Below are positions 13,101 to 24,900 of a stretch of 64,000 nucleotides of DNA, piece by piece. The notes under the pieces were generated by a model, which had not been told where the DNA came from, ran no database searches, and was given only the letters and a program-made list of their open reading frames with translations. Source of the DNA: Sclerurus mexicanus (taxonomy: Eukaryota; Chordata; Aves; Passeriformes; Furnariidae). The translations under genes and the position numbers were made by a program. The first letter of the stretch is position 1. Each line of letters opens with the position of its first letter. The stretch is taken from contig VWZF01006077.1 of NCBI GenBank assembly GCA_013396755.1, positions 124,001-188,000 on the forward strand, in the 5' to 3' direction.

Positions 13101-16100
13101 GTTTTAGGGACATCCTCTTGGGTTGCTACTGAAATTGTTGTCTCATTAAGGTGGAGGAAAAAGAAGCTTAAGAAGAATCACCTTTGTTCTCGCATGCTTT
13201 TTTTTTTTTTTCTTTCCTGATGATCAACATAGGAAAAGTATTTTGATACGAGAAGAACACATATGCACACTGAGTGCATGGGATTCTTCACTCAGTTTAT
13301 ATCTATGGGGCTTATTTTTTGCCAGTATATCAGGGATTAAACTAGGGCTTTGCAGAGCTTAATGCTCAAGATGTTTGAAATTCAGGTTGACGACCTTGGA
13401 TAACAGAAGCTTGTGCCTTGTCTTGATTAGATGCAAGGTGATGTGCAGTGGGTTGTTACTGAAACAAGTTTGCACAGTTACCTGTGTGCCATTTTCATGT
13501 TCTTCCCTGTCTGTTTTGTTATTATCTGAAAACTATAGCTGAAGTCCTTCTTTTCTATATGCTCATTCCCTCAAGGTATCTTTGCAGCTTGGCATCCCAG
13601 GAGCTGACTGGGTGAGATGGGATCCTGTTTCTGCATGCTGGGAGTACCACATAACACTCTGCCTTGTCAGTGCCAGAAATAGTGGCTATGAGTGATGCAG
13701 TTTGTGTCAGGATGGAGTGGAGAGATGAGTAGTTTTGCTTCATGAGAGCATCCCTTCTATGATGGACGCATTAGCTTTCAACAAAAACTAGAGATTGGAG
13801 CACTTTGGGCTATTGTGTTCATAGCAATGTGTGTCTCTTCCTCAATTTGACCACAATAATATTTTTTTAATGTTTTTATTGGTCTGTGCCTCAGTGATTG
13901 TTGCTGGTGCATGTGGTGCTGTCCCTGGTGGCAGTACCAGGACTGTGCTCAAAATAACAGGGAAGAGGGATTGCTGATCTGCCTCTCCTGCTGTCTCTCC
14001 GGTGCTGCAAGGTAGAAGAGTGTCTTGCTCTACTTTCACAAACAGTAGGACTGAACTTGGACTCAGCCCTGCTGGGAAGGACAGGAATGGTGAATGAGGT
14101 CCCACGTGTTTTCACAGTCCCTGTCCCCGTTTTCGTGGCAGAGCTCAGCACAGCCCCTCTCAGCAGATGAAACTGCTGGGCAAGCACCAAAGTTTTCAGA
14201 GTGCCCAGAGCAGGACTAACCAAGTGGAAACTTGAATTCAAGCTACCCATCCCTGTAATTGGCATTCATATTTTGTGAAGCAGTGCTTCAGCTGGGTCAC
14301 TGACTAAACGGCGTCTGAAAGATCATAAATTCTGGGTTCTTGTTTATGCTGCCATTGCAATCTTGTGCTTCGTCCTGCTAATCAGCCAGGAAGGGTCTGT
14401 GGAGCGTTGTTTGGGTTTGGAGCAGGGCTGTGGTTTTGAGATTCCAGGATGCTGAGTCTTGTCCCAGAGACAGGCTTGGATGCTCTCCTGCCTTGGAACC
14501 TCTGCAGCAGGACATTAATGAGCAGGCTGATACTCCAGCCTATCCCTGTTTTCCTTGGGTTAAAACAGTGTTTGTCTTCAGCTATAACTGTTGAGCAGCT
14601 GCAGTGCTGCGGTAGTATATACACATACATATTCTGCTATAAATCCTCTAATTAAACATTTCCTTGACCCATAGAACAAAGTGCTTGTCTCCAGCTGGTC
14701 ACAGAAATAAAGGAAGTGAGTTCCAAAACAATATTGCAATTAAGTTGTTTCTTCCTGAATTTCACACAAAATGTTTTGCCCTTGAGACTGGATTGTGAGG
14801 ACTTTATTTTAGGGAATACATAGGATATTGTGGGTGTAAAGTTACCCTGTTATGAATGGTACTGTGCAGGCATTCAGGGAGGAGGTTGGTCCCTGCATTT
14901 AAGAACTGTTTCTGAGATAGCAACTTTCTGAAGGTCAGCAGAGAACAAATGGAAATACATTTACAAAAGCATTCACATTTCTCAGTGCTCCTGGAAGTAA
15001 TAAGCAAGTTTCTGAATCCTCACTTAGTCAGAATTCACCTTTCTATAAGGAGAGAGGGGAAACTGGGCCTTCTGAAAATTGAAAATATTTTGAATAAGCA
15101 GGCTTAACGTCTGACCTAAACTTTAGCCTGTTCCTTTCTGCACTGTTTGGCCAAGGTTGGGACTGAGCATTCCTTGGGGACATCGATGGGAGGTTCCAGT
15201 GCAATCCTGCTCCTGCCCTTCTGTTGCCCACCCCTTTGTAACGTTCTCGTTGATCTAATTTCCAGCTGGGCTCTTGCCACTGTTTTATATAAACCAAATG
15301 CTCAAGAAAAAGCAGCGTAGTCAGACTTTTTGTTGAAAATTTGAAAAACTTACATTGCTTTTGCCCAGCTAAGAAGCTCCTGGAAGTTACTGTAGCTGTG
15401 CTGGACAGATGGTTGTGGCAGTGCACAGCCTACTTTAGTTATATCCATCACTAATGGCAGCAACTTTTATGCCTCACTCGCTTCTTCCCCCTTGTCTAAG
15501 TAGTATATATCCTTTTTCTGGGTTATATAGGGTTGCTTTAGTTGGTCCCTTTGCTGCCTGTGTTCTGAAGGCCTATATGAAAAGAGGCTTGGAAAGCCAT
15601 GAAATGCAGTGAGATTCTGACCTGTACTAATGGCCTTGGAACCCCCTGTTATGCAAGAGCCTTTACAGCCAGTACCAGTCAATGATTCACTTTAGCAATT
15701 AAGGCTTTGTCCATAGGGTTGATGTCAACTTGGCACATAGCAAGGCACTGCACTTTCTTTTAGTGCATTGCCCTTTCATGTGTAACACTCACAGCTGATA
15801 TTCTTGTTCAGCATTTGGACCCCTTTAGTGTAATCTGTGTTGTACCTTGTGATGTCACTGCTCCCAGCTATAGATCTACCTCTCCTATCTGAGCTGCAAA
15901 GTTGCTTCATGCCTTCTGTCAAATAGACAACAGAATATAAGAAATCTGCCGTCAAAGCAAAGACTGACTTCATAGTATAGAGATCAGCTACCGGTAGCTG
16001 TTTTTTAATGGTCTGGAAAATGTGAGACGGCTTACTAATTAACTGTGCAATGAGCTGTGTGGTGAAGATTGCACTCTAGGGACCTGAAGGCTATGGGTGA

Positions 16101-19100
16101 CAACTTACAGTGGATATGTGAGTGGCTCTATGTCACCTTTCTACATGTTTGAAAAGAGTGCAGTAGTCGTGGGAGCCCCTGAACTTGGCCTGTCGAGCAG
16201 GTCCATCCTACTTCTGTTGGAGTCTGAGACAAAAAGAGCAGTTGGAGGAAAGCCAACAAATACATGAGCTAAATACCAGAGAAAGCTTCAAGGTCCCTTG
16301 AGATGAGATTCTGGACTAGTTCAACACAGCTGAACTTGTAGGTGCCCTTGCACAACACGATGAGCCACGTGCCTCTGGCAGGATGTCCAGATGAGATACG
16401 AGTCCCTCTTCAGAGATCCTGGCTGGGCTGGGCATGTGGGCTGCTGCCCGGGCTGGTCAGTGACTGCACCACCAATGAAACCTTTCTGACAGTGGGAGGT
16501 CACCTGCAGATGGGTTGTGTGGGACTGAGGAGCCACCCAGTGGCAGTGTCCCACAGCCTCCCACTAGCCACAAGTGGGTGCAGCAGACTGGTCTGGACAG
16601 TGGCCAGCAGTTGGCCAAATGTCCATTTGGTTGTCGGAGGAGGCTGTGACTGCAGTGGTATAATCTCTTTGTGCGTATAGATGGAGGTTATTAAGTGGTT
16701 CCTGACCTCTGGTTCTGCATAATTATCAGTCTTGCTACAGTCCACGGATTTATTTTTCAAGCCACATCCTTTTTACTGTTGTAATCTTATTTTGAAGATT
16801 GCACCAATTTTATTAGTAATTTAATAGGGTGCTCTTGTAGCAAGTGGTGTTTGGCATTAGAGAGAGGTCTTGTTTGCAGTTAAGTTTTTAAGTCAGTATG
16901 AGGTGCAGTGCTTTGCTTTGGCAATAGTATTTATGTTTTAGTATTTAAGAAGTGAGTCTTCTCAGGGGATAAGTCTGGCTCAAGTAGCTGAAAACTTTGC
17001 AAAGCTGTCAGTGCTGCTCAGGCTGCAGAGGATTTATCACGGACAGAAAATTAAAAGGCTTATGATAGACTTGTATGAAATACAAGCCCCTTCTGAACAA
17101 ATCTGTACTCTTGTCATCCACATTGTGCTACAATTTGCAGTTGATTGTTTTTTGATGCTTCTTAAAACTTTTTCTTCGGCATGTCAAAAGACCTTAGTAC
17201 AAAGAACTATCCTCTACTCCAAGTTCCTCCAGTGTCTTCGCCATTGGCTCAGAGAAGACATAGCAGAAAGGATGGGAAAGTGCCTCAGAACTGGTGGTGC
17301 CCTGCTCAGGCCTGAGACCTGCCTGTGGACTGGCTGGAGCCAATCCCATAGGCACTGCACACCCCTTCAGTCTTTTCAGTGCTGGCTGCTGCCCCGGGAA
17401 GTGTAGCACATCTGGCAACTGCTTTTCCAGTCAGAGCAGAAAGGATTCCCAAATCATCTTAGTTTCTCTCTCCCATTACAAAAAACCCCCACCCAACACT
17501 AGACTCCCCATGGCCCGTGGTCTCAAGGGAATAACTTGTTCACTTTTTTCCACGTATCCCTTCTCCACACCCACTTTTTTTGTCTTTTGAATTTAATAAA
17601 GTGGGTGACTCAGTACTAAATATAAAACCTGCTTCCGGCATCATCTGCCTGTGGCTCATTTCCTGGAGCTGACATCAGTTGAGTCCTCCGATTTCCTTAT
17701 GAAATAGCAAGACATGAAATATCCTTTGCACAGTGTTTTGGGCATACTTGTGGACTCCTTTTTGGTGACTGTATGGCTCCCTGATCTAAGCTGTGAGTAA
17801 CTAGCTGGTTAATTGCTAAGCTGAGCACTGGTGGAGCACGGGGTAAATCAGGCGAGTCCTCAGATCTGTTTTGCGCTGCAAAATTGTACTGTAGTTTGCA
17901 GGCGTTTTTTAAATAAATACTAACTTTCAGTCCCTCCTGCATATGCAAGGTTTTATTAAATAAGCATGAGCCTGACTAATGTCTTGCTTTCTTCCAGATG
18001 ACAGACTCGCTGACAGAGCAGCTCAGGAAGCTTTTAGTGGGGAAATCTAGCAAAGATGGATGTGTTTTTTCTTTAAAAAGACTGATAAACCGAGGAGTTA
18101 AGGTCAAATGCTTGCTCCTCAGTTGGCACATTTTTCCATAGCTGTTTACATGGATGGAATGTATGCTGCCATTGGTCGCAGATGAGGGTGAAAGCAAGAA
18201 GTGCATAAATCCACAATTTGTATCAAAAAGCGCAGGAGAGAGTGCTTCTCTCTGTGCATAATTTCATTAAAATCCTTATCTTTGAAGGAGAATGTACACA
18301 GACCTGGAGGAGGGGAACATCTGGCGAGTCCCTGGTCACTGATCTCAATCCAAAATGGGATGGTGGCTGGCCACTCAGCTGTGCTCTCTAAAGGCCTGGC
18401 TCATAAAGCTTGGTGGTTTTCTTCTGATGAAATAGACTATTTAGGTTCGCTGGTTTCTATTTCAGCAATTTATTCTTTTGGCCCTCTCCCCTCTCTCTTT
18501 TTTTTTTTTTTTTAAAGGAAGGGAGATGCTGCTGAAAATGCTTGATGTGCAGCACCAGAGCAGGCAGAGGCAGGAGGCTGAGCCACCTTTGATGCCCTTG
18601 GAGGCCAACCAGGGTCTGCTGATACTCTCTTGGCTCTGGGATCTCCTGAGGCTGCCATGGCCCAGCCCCCTGGCCATGGAGGTTTCTCTAGCATGGGGAT
18701 GCTGGAGAGGGCCAGCATGTCTTACACCCCCTTGGCTGGTTGACAGTAGAGCTGGCTGTATCCCAGCAAACAGCTATTTTAGGCAGAAGCTAGAAGTGCC
18801 CACAGGTAAAACCCATCCCAAAACCCACTAGGACTGATGTAGCATGCCCATCACCATGGGTTTCATCAGTTGTCTTGAACAGTTTTCAACATTAGCATGA
18901 CATCTCTTGGCATCGCTAACTAAGTGTGGAAACTACTACTTCTGGAGTGGACAGGAAAGCCTGGTGTCCAGAAGCAGGTGGCTGTCCTCTACTGGACAGT
19001 GGGACTCACTGTGGGGGAGCAGTGGGGCTGCACATCCCACTGTAGCCAAAGGCTGGCACATTGGATGAGCTCCCTTCCTTCCCCAGAACTTTGCCAGAGG

Positions 19101-21190
19101 GTCAGTTCTGGAAAGCTAGTAGGGAAAGGAGAGGGACAAGGTGACTCCTAGATATACTCCCTCTGCTCTCCTGTCACCTGGAAGGCAGCAGCTGCCGCTC
19201 CCACAGCCATCGTTGAGTAACTTCTGGAGGGCAAATATGTATCAGTGGCCTCCAAGTGAAACTTGGCAGCTGGAGCTGGGGAGGAGATGTGTCCTCTTGC
19301 GCAATGTGCTGGAGGAATCCTGTCAGTGCTGGAAGTTCTCTTCGTGTATAAACCTACATCACCATGTTCCATGCAGGGGAGCAGACGTGTCACCTGAGCA
19401 CCTCAGGCACCTTCTTCTTCCCTAAAAGGCTTGCTTAAAGAGGAAGGAAGAGGGAAATACACTAGTATACTGGCTCTACCAAAAAAATTCCTATTTTGGA
19501 AGACTGTAGGGAGTGGTGTGTGACCAGGCGTGTTCGAGGAAGTGGGCTGGGAGTGCCCGGGGAACTGTGCGTTCACTGCCTGCCATCGCCACACCCCGGC
19601 GTGGTGAGTCTCGGGGCATGACGCAGAGATGAGTGGTGCTGGCACCGCCGAGGTGCTATTTTGGGTTTGAGTGTAATTGCAGGTTGGACCGACAGGACTG
19701 GATTTGGAGTATTCAGAGAGCCCTTAAAGCTCTGGAAAAACTGGCTATCGCTGATCCTCTGCAAATGTGGAAGATGGATATTTCACCCGCACCGTGTGTG
19801 CATTGAACTTCTCCTGGTGGTGGAGCCACTGAGGACCTGTGCTACCTGATGACAGTGCGTAGGGATGTCCTTGCCTTCTCAGTCAGAGGGAACGGTGGTA
19901 CCTCTCAGCCCTGTAGGTTGCTCTTTACACTCACTTGAAAAAAAGTAAGTAGAGGTCTGAAGACTTATGGGTCATGGTGTTTAGGCATCTACCTCTACAG
20001 CACGAATCTGTCACCTGCACATCTGCAGGTGCTGCTTTTCTGTCCTAGCAGCAGAGATGCCAGAAACAATGAGAGGAGGCTTTTCTTTTCCCTCCCAAAA
20101 GCAGACATTGCTCACTGTGCTGGCTCTGCCACTGATAAAGTCACAACCTAGTCTGGGAGCTGGGTTTTGGCACGCTTTCCCCAGGGCCTGTCAAGCCCTA
20201 AAACCTCAGCACTTCCTAACCCTTACAGGATGAATTTTTGCTGTGCAATATGCTCACATGTAGACTGGAAGGTGGAGGCACTAAACTTCATGAAATAAGT
20301 TTCTTCATTTTTGTTGCGTGTTTGCCCCAGAACTTCACAGGGTGGATGCAGTAACTGGTTTGGATCAGAGCAGCCAGTTGGGCTCCTTGCACCCAGGATG
20401 TGATGCTGAAAGCAGTTGCTGATGTGGGTCAGAGTCAAGTCAAAGTCATTCTTCCCTAAACCCCATCTGATGTACAGTCAGCCTCGTCTTGGTGGACTGC
20501 AGAAGTGGTTTTCAAGCCAACTTCTTTCCTTTTAAGTTGCAGCTGCAGTTCTGGGCATAAAAACCTCTATTTCGGTTTCCGTGATGTTTGCCATCCTGAG
20601 GAAGCTGGCATGCTGTGGGTTTGGTGTTAGGTTTTCTGTTTTGAGTTATTTTGGTGGGTGTTCTATACCTCTTTTGAAACTTTACAGCTGGAAGCTAGAT
20701 TTTCAGGTGATACCCAAGAAATGGGACCAGGCAGTGACTCACTTTCCTGGCTGGTATAGTTTTTAAAAAGAAACAACAAAAAAGCCCCAGCGACACTATT
20801 GGTCAAATATTTTTGCTTTTTAGAACAGTCACGAGCTCTTAAAATTCTTTACTAATTCAAATATTGTGTTTACTAGTAAATGACATTCTTTCCTTGTAGC
20901 TATGGGAAGGCTGAAACATTATGGACTTAACAGGATCAGAAATTTCTGAACTATGTGATTATAGTTTGGAAAACTCACTTAACCTTTATGATGATTGATT
21001 CTGCTCCTGGGCATTTGCATTAGCAATGACACAGTACACAATGTTTCTGTTGCTTGTGTCTTCCTGGTTGGCAGCAGATGTCTGTCAATGTTTCATCTAG
21101 AGCAGGCAGGGATTAATTGCTGAGGTAATGCAATATATTGTAGTATGGGCCAGCTCCAAACTCTGTATTTAACCACTTATTAAAACCAGA

Positions 21191-21266
21191 CTTGGGTTTG
21201 TTTGGTTTTTTTTTTGTTTTGATTTGTTTGTGAGGTTTTTTTGGAGTTTTTGTTTGTTTGTTTTGA
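21191..21266. repeat. G/T-rich low-complexity tract
   Basis: The sequence is almost only T and G, with repeated GTTTG, TTTTG and GGTTTTTTT words and very few other bases. A sister tract lies at 21491-21560. Both are just upstream of the second GC-rich island. Confidence 0.7.
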
Positions 21267-21490
21267 GAAACTGTGGGGTGAAGTAGCAGGCAGCATCCTC
21301 CCTCAGTGCAGACTGAGGCCAAATAGGTCTGGATCCCCTCGGTAGGTATTCTGTGAGCTTCTGGTTGTTTCAAAGACATCTTTAAAATAAGCTCCTAAAG
21401 CAAAATACAAGCTCTGCATTGCTCTTTGGCTAGACATGCCAAAAACTAGCAAAGCAAAATGCCTTTATTTTAAATAGTAAAGTGCAAAAG

Positions 21491-21560
21491 AGGTTTGGTT
21501 TTGGTTTGTGGGGGTTTTGTTGTGGTTTTTTTGGGGGGTTTTATTTGTTTGGGTTTTTCT
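21491..21560. repeat. G/T-rich low-complexity tract with G runs
   Basis: This is a second strongly purine-poor G/T tract, with G runs of five and six (GGGGG, GGGGGG) and several GG pairs separated by T runs. It directly precedes the GC-rich island at 21640. The asymmetry between strands is marked, so unusual structure in single-stranded form is possible, but nothing further can be shown from sequence. Confidence 0.65.
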
Positions 21561-21639
21561 TTAAAATAAAAATAGTTTGCTTACCAAAAAGCTTTGTATC
21601 TTACTGCCTCCTGTTTCCAAGTGCCCAGCATTAAAAGAA

Positions 21640-21960
21640 CAAGAGCTGGCTGTTGCGGGGAGAATCCCCGCTCCGTGCCCCGTGCTCATGGGATGCTCGG
21701 GCCGCCGTTCTAGCGCATCTCTGCGCGACATGACCGCATCCCTCCGTGGCTCTCGGGAAGCGACCTCCCATCGCTGGGCGGGGATGGTGGGAGGAATGCT
21801 GGCTGCCCAGCTCCGGGCTTGGGGGCGTGGGAGACGCTTCAGCGCTCGGGCCGGGCGAGGGAGCGATTCGCCTTCCCGGAGAGAGGAGGAGAGGTAAGGA
21901 AGGGATGGATGGGTGTCCCGGGGCGGGCTGGCGTTTAGGCGCTGCCTGGCTGTGCGGATG
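21640..21960. promoter_or_regulatory. PLS3: Second GC-rich/CpG block, candidate alternative PLS3 promoter
   Basis: CpG density rises sharply between about 21650 and 21950 (words such as GCGCGAC, GGGCGGGG, GCTCGGGCCGGGCGAGG). It contains a GGGCGGGG GC box at about 21776-21783 and ends in a consensus donor. It lies inside the interval between island 1 and the first coding exon, on the right side for a PLS3 alternative promoter. Mammalian PLS3 is known to have transcript variants with different 5' exons. No TATA box is obvious. The call is inference. Confidence 0.5.
21760..21893 (+). other. PLS3: Putative alternative noncoding first exon of PLS3 (5' limit approximate)
   Basis: The GC-rich block ends in AGGAGAG|GTAAGG, a near-perfect donor, with the intron starting at 21894. 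Joined to the acceptor at 32261-32262 it would make a short 5'UTR exon ahead of the coding start. The left limit is arbitrary. An open frame of about 106 codons crosses the region but is GC-driven and has no recognisable family. Confidence 0.4.
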
Positions 21961-24900
21961 CAGGCACATGCCAAAGATTGTCCTGCAACGACTTGTTTTG
22001 CTTTTCTTTCCTCTGCAAAACGCCTAGTGATTCCTACTGCTGTAATAGATAGAGGCAGATAGCTGTGGGCAGAAGGAATTTCAGGTTTTAATATGTTTAA
22101 ATCTGGAGTTTATGTGTGCGCCTGACTGAGCAGTGTGTGCAAACAGCAGCAGCCAGGGCTGTACCGCCTGTGCATCACCGAGGGTTTGATGTTCCAGGGG
22201 AGGGCTGAGGGTGTGCCTTCCCAGAAATCTGTCTGGGGCACGGTCCTACCCCCTCTCAGTCTGCAGCAGGCTTTTATAAAGCAGAACTGCTTAAACTTGC
22301 ATGTTAAAAGTGTTAAATATTTAAACGTCTGCTTTGCAGAAAGTGTGAGGAGCTCCAAGTACTTTTGGGAGATGGCTGTAGGCTGCTGGCTGTGGCAGCT
22401 CCTGAACTTTTTGGGGGTCTCTGATCTGGAGAGGCTGGGCTCTGAGTGCTGCCTTGCCATTCCTATTGGAATGGCGTGAGGCATTGCAGCCTGGAAGGGT
22501 TTAGTTTCCAAACTGAGGAGTTTACCTTGCTTGCTGTGTTTTCTGGTGACAGCTGGCTATACTTGTTGCTGGAAGCCAGTGTAGACCCTCTCCAAATGCT
22601 TCACAGCAGTTGCTACTGGCTTAAAACACTTGCACACCAGTGCTTTTAAATGTTGAACTGAAATGCTGAATTTTTTGTGCTGGAAAACTTACACTTAACA
22701 TGTCTGCAAACCTGTAAAACACATCTATATAGCTTTTTCATGTCCTGATTTTGTTTATACTGAACGTGTTGCTCTGAGGTTTTGCTTAGTTATATTTTAT
22801 CAAACTGATACTGCACATAATCTTATCCAAAAGGCTGAGAAGTGGTATTTTATTCTTCCTGTCATTTATTCTGCAAAGCATCTGTCTCTAAAGAATGATT
22901 TCTACAGCTGGAGGACTCTCACACCCTTCTGAAATTCAAAGCAGTGATGAGGTTGCATGCTGTTTACAGTGCATAGTCTCTTCAACCACAACATCTGTCC
23001 TAGGGGTATGGGGCACTGGCTGAGCTGTGAAACCGAGGGAGAAGGAGAGGAGGAGGCAAAGCAGCTTGAACGGTCCTAAGGAGAAGTTGGTGCTCAGCTC
23101 CAGGAGTGCTGGATGCATCTTGGAGATCCTGCCTAATCTTGAAACCTCCTAAGTGGAGTGCATTTTGCAAAGGTTATTAATGCTTGTCCAAAATCCAAGA
23201 GTAGTAAAATAAAGCTTGCCTGATCCTGGACTAGTGCCTGCTCCCTATCGCTCCTCCCCATATTAAGTTAAATTATAGAGAAGTATGGGGAACACCCTGC
23301 AGTAAGAGTAAATGCGATTCCCCTGTCATGGCAGCCTCCTGGGAGGCAAGGACAGCAGTTTTCCTTCTTTTCTAGTCATTTCACATTAATTTTTGAGATT
23401 AATATTTCTGCTTTTGTTAAAAGTAGATAGGATCTGTACCATCTTCTCTAGAGTAAATAAGTGGTGAATTTATAGGGTTTTTTTCTTACTTCCTAAAGCT
23501 GCCAGGACAGCTATGCATGACACTGATTTATTGCAGTCTAGTGTTGCTTTCTTGCTCTGAAACAAATTATTTTGACTTAATTCCATTTTTCCCAAATGCT
23601 TCTAAACAAGATTACAGACAGCAGGGAAAGGATAGAAAATGTTTTTTCTTTTAACAGTAGCTCTTTCTAGTAAGAGGTAAGTTACTGAAATTCCTCGGGT
23701 TTAAGATACTTTTTAAACATAATTACAATGCTTAGGTACGGTTTGTAGTTTCTAGTGTTCTGTTTCTTTTTAAGAAAACATTCACTGACACATTTCTGAA
23801 TGTTTATCATCTGGTCTGTAGTCGCTGCTGTGATTCCAGCTCTGGCTGTGCCATTGACTTTTCTGTTTACTTTCAAGCTGATAAAACAGTCTGCAAAACT
23901 GCTTGAACGCAGCCGTACCTTCTAAAAGGTTGCATGAAACCCACCCTCCCAAAATTAGTTGCTGAATCTCCCTGTTGTCCAGCTTGCCAGGGATCAGCAC
24001 TATCATGCTGGGTGTTTGGCTTGCAGGAGCTTGTTTGCTGGTGTTGAATAAGCAGTGACTGTACTGTGATTTAATTTAGGGATCTGGTTGATTCCCCCAC
24101 CTGGGCGGGAGGGAAGTTTAACAGACTGAGTAATGCTTCTTGCTTTATCGTGGCATACTGAATATCAGTCTCTTTACCTGCCAAGCAAAGGCACCACCTG
24201 AGAGCGGAGCCTGGAGGTACTGGGGGCGTGGAGATGGATCTGGGGGGTGTGGGCTTTGAAGGGCTTTAGCCACCTGCTGTGGACCAGGGCACAGGCTAAG
24301 GTCTGTAGCTCACCCTTGTAAGAAACGTTCAGCTGAACATTGGGAAATCAAGAGACACATGCTTAAAGCATGTTGAGGGGAACGTGCAAGTCTCAGCAAG
24401 TAGGTCCCAGTCGCTTCTGGGGAAGAAAATTCACACTGATTCAGCCTTGTGATTCTCATCTGTCCTTGCTTATGCTGGCAGGGAACCCATGGTCTTTCCC
24501 ACCATTGCTCTGAGAGTCCCCTCATAAAATGCGGGATGCTGAGTTTTGCAATGGGTGGTAAGAGGTGGGTCCTTTCTTGAAGATGTGTATGGTTAAGGTA
24601 CAGAATAAGCAGAAGGAAGTGTTTAGTGCTGCTCTTTATTTAGGGAACTATGCAAGACTAAGAATTGCTATCAGCATAATAGTTTCCTGAGGTGCTAGCA
24701 TGACTTTTCTGTGCCTGAGCCAGGAATTTAAATGAAGCCTTCTGAGTTTCAGTCCATTGGCTGACACCTGACCCCAACCCCCCTCTCTTCTACCTTCTTG
24801 TACTTAAGTTTAAATTTTCTCTGAATGTTACTTGCTTTTGCAAGTTCCAAGCATATGAGTGTACAGCTCTTCCTTTCCTGAGAGGTCTTGAAAGGATCTC

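Larger units (their letters stand above)
3737..21639 (+). other. PLS3: Intron 1 of PLS3 (first part), no gene recognised
   Basis: This is the region between the two candidate first exons. I see only unremarkable intronic DNA with short homopolymers: a T run at 12341-12356, a G run around 13079-13087 and a T run around 13198-13212. No supported reading frame, tRNA or clear transposon was recognised. If the 3.7-kb island is not a PLS3 promoter, this stretch is intergenic. Confidence 0.45.

Noticed and set aside
17011..17406. 131-codon open frame, first suspected as a degraded retroelement or pseudogene
   Set aside because: No reverse-transcriptase, integrase or cellular-domain motif could be recognised in it.
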